A model generated the notes under the pieces. That model saw only the letters and a program-made list of their open reading frames with translations. It was not told where the DNA came from and made no database searches. Of a DNA stretch of 64,000 bases, positions 41,575-50,295 are shown one piece after another. Source of the stretch: Bradyrhizobium sp. CB1015 (GTDB lineage: Bacteria; Pseudomonadota; Alphaproteobacteria; Rhizobiales; Xanthobacteraceae); assembly GCF_025200925.1 (NCBI RefSeq), contig NZ_CP104174.1, positions 6,076,001 through 6,140,000 of the forward strand. Reading direction: 5' to 3'. Position numbers and translations under genes: made by a program. Numbering within the stretch: position 1 is the stretch's first letter; every line of letters begins with the position of its first letter.

Positions 41575-42042
41575 TCAGGTTTCGAGCGGATCGGCCGGCG
41601 TGACGAAGCGCGTCAATGACGGCAGGTGAGCGATGAAGCGGGCGAGCACCATGCCGGCGCACATCGACGCGACGAAGACGACGGCGGAGAGCGAGCCAAA
41701 TCCGAGCGCGGTCAGTGCCGGCCCCGGACAAAAGCCCACCAGTCCCCAGCCGACACCGAAGATCGCAGGACCTGCGACGATCCTGGGATCGATGTCTCGC
41801 CGCGTCGGCAGATAGAATCGATCGGCGAAGAATGGACGCGCGAACTTCAGGACGCGGCTGAAGCCGACGAAGGTCACCGCCACCGCGCCCGCCATCACGA
41901 AAGCGAGGCTCGCATCCCATGTCCCCGCCGGAATGCCGCCGATGTCCAGGAAGTTCAGCACCTTTGCGGGGTTCGACATCCCGGAGACGATGAGGCCGAT
42001 GCCGAAGACCAGCCCGATCGCGAATTGAACGAGGATTGCCAT
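41575..42042 (-). CDS. YeeE/YedE-type transporter half (DUF6691)
   Basis: This 155-residue protein has four membrane helices and the motifs 'GLIVSGMSNPAKVLNFLDIG' and 'GWGLVGFCPGPALTALG', the second with the Cys found in thiosulfate/sulfur-compound carriers. Together with the next gene it makes a two-part transporter. Starts 5 nt after that gene's stop. Confidence 0.85.
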   Translation of the reverse strand: MAILVQFAIGLVFGIGLIVSGMSNPAKVLNFLDIGGIPAGTWDASLAFVMAGAVAVTFVGFSRVLKFARPFFADRFYLPTRRDIDPRIVAGPAIFGVGWGLVGFCPGPALTALGFGSLSAVVFVASMCAGMVLARFIAHLPSLTRFVTPADPLET

Positions 42043-42047
42043 GGCGA

Positions 42048-42476
42048 TCAGCTCCAGTGTCGCATCACGAAAACGGTGGCCATGCCGGCGGCCATGAAGG
42101 TCATTGTCGCGACCAGCGAGCGCACCGACAGCCGCGACAGGCCGCAAACACCGTGGCCCGAGGTGCAGCCGCTGCCCCACACCGAACCGAAACCCGTCAG
42201 CAATCCGCCCACGATCAGGAGGGCCGGCCCCGCCGCGATCGTCTGCTCCGGCAGACCTCCGGTGACGAGGCGCGCCAGCACGGGCGCGGCGGCGAGACCG
42301 GCGACGAAGGCGAGGCGCCCGGCGAATTCGCGGTCCTCGTAGGGCGGAAACAGCCGCGCGGCGATGCCGCTGACGCCGGCGATTCGCCCCGTTGCCCACA
42401 TCAGCAGAACGGCGGCAAGCCCGATCATCGCTCCGCCAGCGAGGGACGCGATCGGCGTGAAAGACGTCGTGACCAT
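42048..42476 (-). CDS. YeeE/YedE-type transporter half
   Basis: This 142-residue protein has four membrane helices and the conserved 'WGSGCTSGHGVCGLSRLSVR' with two Cys residues, as in the YeeE/TsuA sulfur-transport family. It is divergent from the ArsR-type regulator at 42559, which probably controls the pair. Confidence 0.87.
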   Translation of the reverse strand: MVTTSFTPIASLAGGAMIGLAAVLLMWATGRIAGVSGIAARLFPPYEDREFAGRLAFVAGLAAAPVLARLVTGGLPEQTIAAGPALLIVGGLLTGFGSVWGSGCTSGHGVCGLSRLSVRSLVATMTFMAAGMATVFVMRHWS

Positions 42477-42558
42477 GAGCCTCTCCTGATCAAGGTACCT
42501 TTACGGACGATATGCCATTTCGATTGTTTCTTATTTTCGAAGATACTAATATATCGAG
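42477..42558. promoter_or_regulatory. AT-rich divergent promoter region of the sulfur module
   Basis: This 82-bp spacer is much more AT-rich than the surroundings and holds TTCGATTGTTTCTTATTTTC and the palindrome TTCGAA (42536-42541), likely the operator region of the ArsR/BigR-like protein. The exact operator cannot be fixed by eye. Confidence 0.5.
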
Positions 42559-42879
42559 ATGAAGCGCAAGCCCCGCAATCAGGAATTGCTCGCTCTGGAG
42601 GAGAAGGCCGAAGAGGCGTCCCGCCTCCTCACCGCCATGGGCAATCCCAAGCGGCTCCTGGTTCTCTGCAACATGCTGGACGGCGAAAAGTCCGTCGGCG
42701 AACTCGCCGACATCGCTGGCCTGTCGTCGGCCGCGCTATCCCAACACCTCGGAAAGATGCGCGCATTGAGCCTGGTCAAACCGAGGCGGGACGGCCAAAC
42801 GATATACTATAGCATCGCGAGCCCGGAAGTCCGCGCAGTGCTGGAGATTCTGTACCGTCTCTTCTGCGCCGGCAAGTAG
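42559..42879 (+). CDS. ArsR-family regulator, BigR-like
   Basis: This 106-residue winged-helix regulator has the HTH 'GELADIAGLSSAALSQHLGK' and two Cys residues at 37 ('RLLVLCNML') and 103 ('LYRLFCAGK'). This spacing fits the persulfide-sensing BigR/SqrR group, which forms a disulfide or polysulfide bridge under sulfur stress. Metal-binding ArsR marks are absent. Divergent from the YeeE/YedE pair. Confidence 0.88.
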   Translation: MKRKPRNQELLALEEKAEEASRLLTAMGNPKRLLVLCNMLDGEKSVGELADIAGLSSAALSQHLGKMRALSLVKPRRDGQTIYYSIASPEVRAVLEILYRLFCAGK

Positions 42880-42914
42880 GGACTCTCGCCTTCGCAAGAC
42901 GCGGGGAGCATGGG

Positions 42915-44345
42915 ATGACCGACGACACCTTCATCGAGGGGCCTCTCTACGAGAAACGGAAGAAGGTCTATCCGCAGTCGGTCCATGGCCCTTTCCGGCG
43001 CATCAAATGGGCGATCCTCTGCGTCACGCTCGGGATCTACTATCTCTTGCCGTTCGTACGCTGGAATCGCGGACCTGGCCTGCCCGACCAGGCCGTGCTG
43101 ATCGACTTCCCGCATCGGCGCTTCTACTTCTTCTTCATCGAGCTGTGGCCGCAGGAGGTCTATTACTTCACCGGTCTGCTCATCATCGCGGCGATGACGC
43201 TGTTCCTGATGAACGCGGTCGCCGGGCGGCTGTGGTGCGGCTACATGTGCCCGCAGACGGTGTGGACCGACCTGTTCTACGCGGTGGAGCGTTGGGTCGA
43301 GGGCGACCGGCGCGAGCGCATGCAGGGCGACAAGCGCTACTGGACGTTCGACCACCTTCGCAAGGTCGCGCTCAAGCACTTCCTCTGGATCATGATCGCC
43401 TGGTGGACCGGCGGCGCCTGGGTGCTCTACTTTTCCGACGCGCCGACGCTGGTGAAGGAGCTCGCGACCTTCCAGGCACCGTTCATCTCCTATCTCTGGA
43501 TCGGCATCCTCACCGCGACGACCTATGTCTTTGCCGGTCACGCCCGCGAGCAGATGTGCATCTACATGTGCCCGTGGCCACGAATCCAGGCGGCGCTGAC
43601 CGACGAATGGGCGCTCAACGTCACCTATCGGCGTGACCGCGGCGAGCCGCGCATGTCGGTGAAGAAGGCGGATGCCGCCCGCTCCCACGGCGAACTCGCC
43701 GGCGACTGCGTCGACTGCCACCAATGCATCAATGTCTGCCCGACCGGCGTCGACATCCGCCACGGCATCCAGCTCGGCTGCATCCAGTGCGGCCTGTGCA
43801 TCGACGCCTGCGACAACGTCATGCGCGAGATCGGCCGGCCCCAGGGCCTGATCGGCTACGACACCGACATCAACATGCAGCGCCGGCGCGAAGGCAAGCC
43901 GCCCGTCTACCGCATCATCCGTCCGCGCACGCTGATCTATGCCGCGGCCATCGCCATCGTCGGCAGCATCATGCTCTACACCCTCGCCACCCGCGCGACG
44001 ATGGACGTCAACGTGCTGCACGAGCGCAATCCCCTCTTCGTCCAGCTTTCGGACGGCGGCGTGCGCAACGACTACACCGTGCGCATCCTCAACAAGGGCG
44101 CACAGCGATCGTTTGCGCTCGAAGTCTCCGGTCTGCCGGGCGCGACCATTCGCGTCGCCGGCATCGAGGCGGGCGGCAAGCCCATCATCGAGGTCGGGCA
44201 GGATCAAACCCGCGAGGTCAGGCTGTCGGTCCAGGTCGGGCCGGGCGATCTGCCGCAGACCTCCCGCGACGTCGAGATCACCATCACCGATACCGCCAGC
44301 GGCGGCCGCGCCAGCGCCCGCGATCATTTCGTGCCGGGCGACTAG
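42915..44345 (+). CDS. ccoG: Cytochrome c oxidase accessory protein CcoG/FixG
   Basis: This 476-residue protein has five membrane segments, then the two 4Fe-4S motifs 'CVDCHQCINVCPTGVD' (about residue 265) and 'CIQCGLCIDACDNVM' (about 293), then a periplasmic Ig-like C-terminal domain. CcoG reduces copper for cbb3 oxidase assembly. It usually lies with ccoN-S/fixNOPQ, but none of those genes is in this window, so it is a stand-alone copy. Confidence 0.92.
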   Translation: MTDDTFIEGPLYEKRKKVYPQSVHGPFRRIKWAILCVTLGIYYLLPFVRWNRGPGLPDQAVLIDFPHRRFYFFFIELWPQEVYYFTGLLIIAAMTLFLMNAVAGRLWCGYMCPQTVWTDLFYAVERWVEGDRRERMQGDKRYWTFDHLRKVALKHFLWIMIAWWTGGAWVLYFSDAPTLVKELATFQAPFISYLWIGILTATTYVFAGHAREQMCIYMCPWPRIQAALTDEWALNVTYRRDRGEPRMSVKKADAARSHGELAGDCVDCHQCINVCPTGVDIRHGIQLGCIQCGLCIDACDNVMREIGRPQGLIGYDTDINMQRRREGKPPVYRIIRPRTLIYAAAIAIVGSIMLYTLATRATMDVNVLHERNPLFVQLSDGGVRNDYTVRILNKGAQRSFALEVSGLPGATIRVAGIEAGGKPIIEVGQDQTREVRLSVQVGPGDLPQTSRDVEITITDTASGGRASARDHFVPGD

Positions 44346-44393
44346 TCACGTTCCTCAGGCAGGCCATCGCATTTGAGCGCTTTTCCCTGCGGC

Positions 44394-44434
44394 CATCCTT
44401 CGAGACGCCCGCTTGAAGCGGGCTCCTCAGGATG
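44394..44434. repeat. Short palindromic repeat (CATCCTTCGAGACGCCCGC type)
   Basis: CATCCTTCGAGACGCCCGCT and its imperfect complement GCGGGCTCCTCAGGATG form a stem-loop 49 nt after ccoG. It is a common intergenic repeat in the genus and may act as its terminator. Confidence 0.75.
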
Positions 44435-44584
44435 ATTCCTCAGGACCAAGCCGCGCCTGGATTCTGAATGAAACGTTAACGCTACCGCTCGAATTGCAGC
44501 GGCGTGCCAACGGTATTTTCCAATCTTTACGCTAAGCATGACCGGTAGCACGGGCTCAGCTCGCGTGAACGGGGACGACGGGAC

Positions 44585-45769
44585 GTGGTCGACATCGCGC
44601 ATCAGGCTGCGATCAATCCGGCATCGGCAAGGGATGTCGCGATGGCGCGCGCGCCTGTGCCGCTTGCCGCGGTCGACACCGGCCAATGGCGCGCGCTGGC
44701 GCAGCGGGCGATCGAGCCGAACGGATATTACCTGCCGGCCTGGGAGCTCGCCGTCAGCGCAACTGCGCGCGGTCGCACGGATGCCTCGGCACTGCCCGCA
44801 TTTGACGATTCTTCGGCCCGGCTGATCGGCCTGATGCCGGTGGTCTCGCTGTGGCGCGCCCTGAAGATTCCCCTGCCCGCCCTGGTGAGCGCGCATCCCT
44901 ATGGCACGCTGTGCAGCCCGCTGCTCGACCGCGACGCTCCGCTCGAAGCCGCCGCGCGTCTGCTGCAGCAGGCGCGCGAGGCGGGCGCGCATGCGCTCGT
45001 GCTGACCGACCTCGCGCTCGAGGGCGCAGCCATGGCATCGCTCAAGCACGTGCTGAACCGCGACGGCCTGGAGCCGAGAATCCTCAGCTCCTACATCCGC
45101 GCCAGCCTCGATGCGACGCAGGATGGAGAAACGCTGTTGCGCGACGCGCTCGGCGCCAAGAAGCTCAAGGAGCTGCGGCGCCAACGTCATCGTCTCGAGG
45201 AGCACGGCCCCGTCGTGTTCGAGATTGCGCGCAGCTCCGACCAGATCGGACGTGCGCTCGAAAGCTTCCTGCAGCTCGAAGCCAGCGGCTGGAAAGGCAA
45301 GCGCGGCACCGCACTGGTTCAGCATGCGGGCGATGCGACCTTCATTCGCCGCGCCGTGCCGGCGCTGGCGGAGACTGCACAGTGCGAGATCATCACGCTT
45401 CGCGCCGGCGCGACGCCGATTGCCGCCGGCATCGTACTGCGGCACCAGGACCGTGCCTTCTTCTTCAAGCTCGGTATCGACGAGCGCTTTGCAAAATATT
45501 CGCCGGGCGTGCAGCTCACGCTGGACCTCACCCGCCATCTCTGCGCCGATCCCGTCATCGCCAGCGCGGACTCGACGGCAAATGCCGATCACCCCATGAT
45601 CAACCCGATCTGGCGCGGACGCCTTGCGATCGGCGATGTGCTGATCCCGCTGCGGCGGCATGACCCCGTCGTGGGACTGATCCATGCGGCGCTGATCACG
45701 CTTCGCCTCGCCCACGATACGGCGCGGAGCGTGGTTCATTTGATGCGGCGAACGCGCAAAGCAGTCTAG
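44585..45769 (+). CDS. GNAT-like acyltransferase (Acetyltransf_6/CelD type)
   Basis: This protein of about 394 residues has the double GNAT-like layout of the FemAB/CelD group: N-terminal 'LPAWELAVSA' and the C-terminal domain around 'GAKKLKELRRQRHRLEEHG', 'LQLEASGWKGKRGTALVQHA' and 'GIDERFAKYSPGVQLTLDLT'. Such proteins modify polysaccharides or peptides, but the substrate is unknown. The start is GTG 44585; an ATG at 44642 is possible. Confidence 0.82.
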   Translation: MVDIAHQAAINPASARDVAMARAPVPLAAVDTGQWRALAQRAIEPNGYYLPAWELAVSATARGRTDASALPAFDDSSARLIGLMPVVSLWRALKIPLPALVSAHPYGTLCSPLLDRDAPLEAAARLLQQAREAGAHALVLTDLALEGAAMASLKHVLNRDGLEPRILSSYIRASLDATQDGETLLRDALGAKKLKELRRQRHRLEEHGPVVFEIARSSDQIGRALESFLQLEASGWKGKRGTALVQHAGDATFIRRAVPALAETAQCEIITLRAGATPIAAGIVLRHQDRAFFFKLGIDERFAKYSPGVQLTLDLTRHLCADPVIASADSTANADHPMINPIWRGRLAIGDVLIPLRRHDPVVGLIHAALITLRLAHDTARSVVHLMRRTRKAV

Positions 45770-46122
45770 GCCGTTACTGATTGAGCGGGTGGCCGCCTCG
45801 TTCACCACAATCAGCGGATCGAAACGGGCGGCACCGTTACCTTGCGAACGGTCGTCGGCCACTATCGACGGACATTGGTCGATGCCCGCCACACAGGAAA
45901 TTGGGTCCGCCTCACACGCATACGTTGACGTAACCGCGGTCCCAGCTCGCGTTATTTCGGTCGGGGTCGGCACAGCCATATGGCTATAGAGAAGCCCTGT
46001 ATACGGGAGTATAGTCGTCAAAGGGCATATTCGTGATCCATCTTGGGCGACTTCGGGGGAGCCACGGGCCCGCAATCCGGTACGAGAAATCTATCGATTG
46101 ATCCATCGCGCGTGAGCAAGAG
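45770..46122. other. Intergenic region before the PAS kinase
   Basis: I see no gene, repeat or RNA element in these 353 bases. They must hold the kinase promoter. Base composition is slightly less GC-rich than the neighbours. Confidence 0.5.
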
Positions 46123-47658
46123 ATGATCATGCAACATCCGATTCAAGCGCCGTCGGTCGCGCTCGATTCGAATGAGCGCCCCGAGGAGGCACTGCGCCAG
46201 AGCGAGGAGCGCTTTCGGACGCTGGTGCAATTCTCCTTCGATGTGTACTGGGAAACGGACGCGCAGCATCGCTTCATCCGCCAGGAGTTCGCTGACACAC
46301 TTCCCGAGCCGCCGGTCTCCGAGATCGGCAGGACACGATGGGAGGTCCCGTATCTAGAGCCTGACGCAGATGGCTGGCGCAAGCACCGGGAGATGCTCGA
46401 CGCTCATCTCCCCTTTCGCGATTTCGAGCTCGCGCGGCCGACGCCCGACGGCGGCAAGCGCTATATTTCCGTCTCTGGGCTGCCCATCTTTGACAAGACC
46501 GGGAACTTCGTGGGTTACCGGGGTGTGGGGCGCCACATCACCGAGCGCAAGCGCGCCGAGCAGGCGCTGATCGAGAGCGAGGCCCGTTTCCGTACCTTCG
46601 TGGATCACGCGACCGATACGTTCATGCTTCACAGTGAAGATGGTCGCGTTCTCGATGTGAATCGGAATGCCTGCCAAAGTCTCGGCTACAGCCGGGCCGA
46701 ACTGGTTGGGGCAACTGCGGCCTTGTTCGATCTGGAGATGGATGAAGCGACCTGGCGTAGCAACCGCGAGCGCCTCAAGGCCGGCGGCATCGCTACGCTC
46801 GAGAGGCGCTATTGCCGAAAGGACGGCACTGTGTTTCCCGTCGAGGTCCGTATGCGGGAATTCTGCGAACACGGCCAGTCACGAATCATTTGTCTGAGCC
46901 GCGACATCACCGAACGCAAGCGAGCCGCCGAGACGTTCCGCGAGATGCAGGCTGAACTAACACACGCCAATCGCGCGGCGGCAATGGGCCAGGTCACGGC
47001 TTCGGTGACACACGAATTAAGCCAACCAATCACCGCGGTGCTCTGCAACGCAGAGGCCGCACTGAACTGGCTAGGAACACAATCTCCGAATTTCGAAAAG
47101 GCACAGCAGGCGCTCGCATCCATTGTCGCAGAAGCCAAGCGAGGCGGCGAGATCATCAGTTGGATCCGTTCCTTGATCAAGAAAGCCCCGGTGCCGAAGG
47201 AGAGCGTCGATGTCAATGGTGCGATCCTGGACGTGATCACCATAGCCCGTAGCGAGCTGCTCAAACATGATGTCTTGATCCAGACCGACCTCGCTCCGGG
47301 CTTGCCGCTCGTGAAGGGCTATCGCGTTCAGCTGCAACAGGTGGTTCTCAATTTGATCCTCAACGCGATCGAGGCAATGAACTGCCTCGACGTAGGCGAA
47401 CGGGAGCTGCGGATCAGCACGGCTGCAGATGCCTCAAATCTCGTTGTTGTCGCCGTACGGGATACCGGACCCGGACTTGACGTGGCAATCGTTGACCGCC
47501 TGTTCGAGCCCTTCTACACCACCAAGCCCGACGGGATCGGCATGGGCTTGTCGATCTGCCAATCAATCATCGAGGCGCACGGAGGACGACTTTGGACTGG
47601 TCCGAATGAACCACGGGGGGCCGTGTTTCAGTTTAGTCTGCCTTCGGAACAGGGATGA
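46123..47658 (+). CDS. PAS-domain sensor histidine kinase
   Basis: This 511-residue soluble kinase has two PAS/PAC domains (about 27-145 and 150-268, each ending in a 'HITERKRAE'/'DITERKRAA' linker), the phosphoacceptor His297 in 'SVTHELSQPI', N-box 'NLILNAIEAM', 'DTGPGLDVAI' and 'GIGMGLSICQSII'. No membrane segment or heme-PAS mark is seen, so it senses an internal signal. No response-regulator gene is adjacent. Confidence 0.9.
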   Translation: MIMQHPIQAPSVALDSNERPEEALRQSEERFRTLVQFSFDVYWETDAQHRFIRQEFADTLPEPPVSEIGRTRWEVPYLEPDADGWRKHREMLDAHLPFRDFELARPTPDGGKRYISVSGLPIFDKTGNFVGYRGVGRHITERKRAEQALIESEARFRTFVDHATDTFMLHSEDGRVLDVNRNACQSLGYSRAELVGATAALFDLEMDEATWRSNRERLKAGGIATLERRYCRKDGTVFPVEVRMREFCEHGQSRIICLSRDITERKRAAETFREMQAELTHANRAAAMGQVTASVTHELSQPITAVLCNAEAALNWLGTQSPNFEKAQQALASIVAEAKRGGEIISWIRSLIKKAPVPKESVDVNGAILDVITIARSELLKHDVLIQTDLAPGLPLVKGYRVQLQQVVLNLILNAIEAMNCLDVGERELRISTAADASNLVVVAVRDTGPGLDVAIVDRLFEPFYTTKPDGIGMGLSICQSIIEAHGGRLWTGPNEPRGAVFQFSLPSEQG

Positions 47659-47812
47659 TCCACGACGCTTTTCTGGAGCGGGCGCTGCACGACAGGAGTT
47701 CACGGCCTCAAACGCACCCTCGCTACGGATGCGATAGTCCTTCGATCATAGAGCCTCGGACCAATAGCCGCCCTCCTCTGCTTCGCGCACGACGATCTCG
47801 ATCTCCAAGCGC

Positions 47813-48478
47813 CTATTCCGCGGCCTGCGCGTTGATCTCCGCCGAGACCTGGCGAATGGCGCGGGCGAGCAGGTTCGGATCCTGCGCGCCGGAGACGGCG
47901 TATTTTTGCGCAAAGACATAGGTCGGCACGCCGGAGATGCCCTTCTCGGCGGCTTCCTGCGCATCTGCGGAGACGCGCGCGACGTCCTCGTCGGTGGCGA
48001 GGCGCTTGCGCACGTCGTCGGCGTCGAGGCCGATGTCGGCGGCTGCCTGCACCAGCACGTTCACATCGGTGAGGTCGCCGCCGTCGCGGAAGTACAGCTC
48101 CATCAGACGCTGCTTCATCTCGGGCGCCTTGCCGATCGCTTCCGCCCAGAGGATCAGGCGGTGGCAGTCGGTCGTGTTGGGCTGGCGCGCCACCAGCTCC
48201 GGCTTGTAGACGAGCCCCTCCTCGCTCGCGGCCGCGACGACGCGTCCCGCAATGCCCTTATAGGCTTCGACAGAGCCGAACTTCTGGGTGAGATAGGCCT
48301 CGCGGCTGATGCCCTCGCGCGGCACCCAGGGATTGAGGAAGAAGGGACGGAAACTGAGCTTGACCGGAACGTCGGGCACCAGCGCCAGCGCGCTCTCGAT
48401 GCGATGCTTGCCGATATAGCACCAGGGGCAGACCACGTCGGAGACGACATCGATCTGGAGCGGTTTCAGCGTGCTCAT
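47813..48478 (-). CDS. DsbA-family oxidoreductase (FrnE-like)
   Basis: This 221-residue thioredoxin-fold protein has the active site CPWC in 'VVSDVVCPWCYIGKHRIESA' and the DsbA helical insert, with cis-Pro region 'ISGVPTYVFAQKYAVSGAQD'. There is no signal peptide, as in FrnE, a cytoplasmic disulfide isomerase tied to stress tolerance. I chose the start at MSTLKPLQ. Confidence 0.9.
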   Translation of the reverse strand: MSTLKPLQIDVVSDVVCPWCYIGKHRIESALALVPDVPVKLSFRPFFLNPWVPREGISREAYLTQKFGSVEAYKGIAGRVVAAASEEGLVYKPELVARQPNTTDCHRLILWAEAIGKAPEMKQRLMELYFRDGGDLTDVNVLVQAAADIGLDADDVRKRLATDEDVARVSADAQEAAEKGISGVPTYVFAQKYAVSGAQDPNLLARAIRQVSAEINAQAAE

Positions 48479-48648
48479 GTCAGGCGCCTCCTTCGGGCAC
48501 TTCGAGGGTCCGCCCGAACATAAGCCGAACCGGGGGCGGCGCAAGGCACCCGTCCTGCATGGCTCACGACTTCACCTCTGCGGTTATTGTGACCGGTTCT
48601 CCCCGCGCCGATAGTTGCGGCCACGATCAAGCCACAGGGGAGACCGCG

Positions 48649-49446
48649 ATGACCGCCATTTTCAAGCCGGAAGGCGATCTGTTCCGGCCCACCGAGCATG
48701 CTGGCGGGCCGTGGTCGCCGGACATGTTGCAGGGAAGCGCCACCACCGCGCTGATGACCCGCGAGGTCGAGCGCCTCGCCGCCAAATCCGGTTTTGCGGT
48801 GCGGCGCCTGACCTTCGATCTCTGGCGGCCGGCGGGCCTGCGCCTGTTCAGGACGGTCAGCGAGCTGCTGCGCGATGGTCGCAAGGCCAAGACCCTGCAG
48901 GTGCGGCTGATGGACGGCGACACCGAGATCGGCCGCTGCACGGCGCTGCTGACGGCGCCTAGCGGCGAGTCGCCCATCGATCCGTTCGCGAGGCCGCCGC
49001 CCCTCGACAAGGGACCCGAGGCCGGCAGCCCGCCGCCCGCCTTCGCACAGAAATGGAGCCGCTATTTCCAGAACGTGTCGGTGCGCCTCATCGAGGGCGC
49101 CCTGGAGAAGCCGGGCCCGGCGGCGGCCTGGATGCGGCTCGATGCGTCGCTGGTCGAGGGCGAGCCCAACACGCCGCTGCTCCAGGCGGTGCAGGCCGCG
49201 GACTTCTCCAGCGGCGTCGCGCAGATCGTCGATATGCGCCAATGGACCTTCATCAACCCGGAGATCAGCCTCTATTTCTTCCGCCCGCCCGAGGGCGAAT
49301 GGATATTGATCCGCGCCGCGACGCGCGTCGGCGCCCATGGCGCCGGCCTCACCGCGGCGACACTGAGTGATCGCAACGGTCCGTTCGCGGAGGTGATGCA
49401 GGCCATGAGCTTCGAGCGGCGCGAGGCGCAGGCTCAGGCGTCCTGA
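48649..49446 (+). CDS. Acyl-CoA thioesterase-like double hotdog protein
   Basis: This 265-residue protein has two hotdog domains of the TesB/thioesterase-like type: 'WSPDMLQGSATTALMTREVE', 'AVRRLTFDLWRPAG', and the C-terminal 'WTFINPEISLYFFRPPEGEW'. The substrate is unknown. I chose ATG 48649, after the GGGGAGA ribosome-binding site, because the upstream extension is not conserved-looking. Ends overlapping the next, convergent gene's stop by 13 bases. Confidence 0.82.
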   Translation: MTAIFKPEGDLFRPTEHAGGPWSPDMLQGSATTALMTREVERLAAKSGFAVRRLTFDLWRPAGLRLFRTVSELLRDGRKAKTLQVRLMDGDTEIGRCTALLTAPSGESPIDPFARPPPLDKGPEAGSPPPAFAQKWSRYFQNVSVRLIEGALEKPGPAAAWMRLDASLVEGEPNTPLLQAVQAADFSSGVAQIVDMRQWTFINPEISLYFFRPPEGEWILIRAATRVGAHGAGLTAATLSDRNGPFAEVMQAMSFERREAQAQAS

Positions 49447-50255
49447 GCTGCAAGCGCGGTCAGGGCGGCTTCGGAGGCGGCATCGACAGGCATGAACATC
49501 TCGACGCGAAGCTCCTGCAGCGTCACGTCCTGCGGGGTGCCGAGCGTCAGCACGGCACCGATGAGACCAATGCCGATATCGCCCTTGCGCAGGCGCACGT
49601 CGCAGAGCGGCCCTGGCGCGGAACTATCCTCTGTCGCCGCAGGAAGCTGCGGCAGCCGCATCAATTCGCGCCAGGTCGATTGCAAGGCCTCGTCAAGCGG
49701 CGCGGCCATTGCCTCATGCCGTGCCCGCGCCAGCAGCGCGGCCGCAACAATCGGCCAGTTCTCGACGAACGGCTTGAGCTCGTCGGGAGCAAGGAACATG
49801 CGCATGTGATTGAGCGGCCGCTGCATGCGCTCAGGGCCAAGCAGCATGCTCATCAGGCCCGAGGCGGCGCGATTGGCCTGCATCACGTTCCAGCGCCGGT
49901 CGGTGACGATCGCCGGGAACGGCTCGTGACGGAGAAGCAGAAGATCGATGGCACGCCGCGCCTCGGCAAGCTCCGGCGCCGACAGATCGCGCTCGCCATA
50001 TTGCCGTGCGAAGCCGCCGGCTTCGAGCAGCGCATTGCGGTCGCGCAACGACAGATCGAGCGCGGAGGCGAGCTGCAGCAGGATGTCCCGGCTGGCCGCC
50101 GCCTTTCCGGTCTCGACATAGCTCAGATGCTTGATCGAGATGCCGGCCTGGAACGCAAGCTCCGCCTGACTCAATGCACGGCGGCTGCGCCAGCCGCGCA
50201 GGAGATCACCGACGGGATTGGCCGGCCGCAATCGCCGGAACGTGCGTGTGTCCAT
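49434..50255 (-). CDS. XRE-family regulator with MmyB-like ligand domain (copy 2)
   Basis: This 273-residue regulator has an N-terminal XRE HTH (about residues 14-70: 'RRALSQAELAFQAGISIKHL', 'LSYVETGKAAASRDILLQLA') and a C-terminal MmyB-like PAS-type domain ('EPFPAIVTDRRWNVMQANRA'). MmyB-type regulators respond to fatty acids or small lipids. It is a tandem paralogue of the next gene, with 40 nt between them. Confidence 0.9.
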   Translation of the reverse strand: MDTRTFRRLRPANPVGDLLRGWRSRRALSQAELAFQAGISIKHLSYVETGKAAASRDILLQLASALDLSLRDRNALLEAGGFARQYGERDLSAPELAEARRAIDLLLLRHEPFPAIVTDRRWNVMQANRAASGLMSMLLGPERMQRPLNHMRMFLAPDELKPFVENWPIVAAALLARARHEAMAAPLDEALQSTWRELMRLPQLPAATEDSSAPGPLCDVRLRKGDIGIGLIGAVLTLGTPQDVTLQELRVEMFMPVDAASEAALTALAAQDA

Positions 50256-50295
50256 CCGCCGATTATGCGAGCGCTGCCCGCGCCTGTAAACGGCG

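Noticed and set aside
45770..46122. Possible tRNA or small RNA in the gap before the PAS kinase
   Set aside because: No cloverleaf, conserved arm or terminator could be traced by eye.
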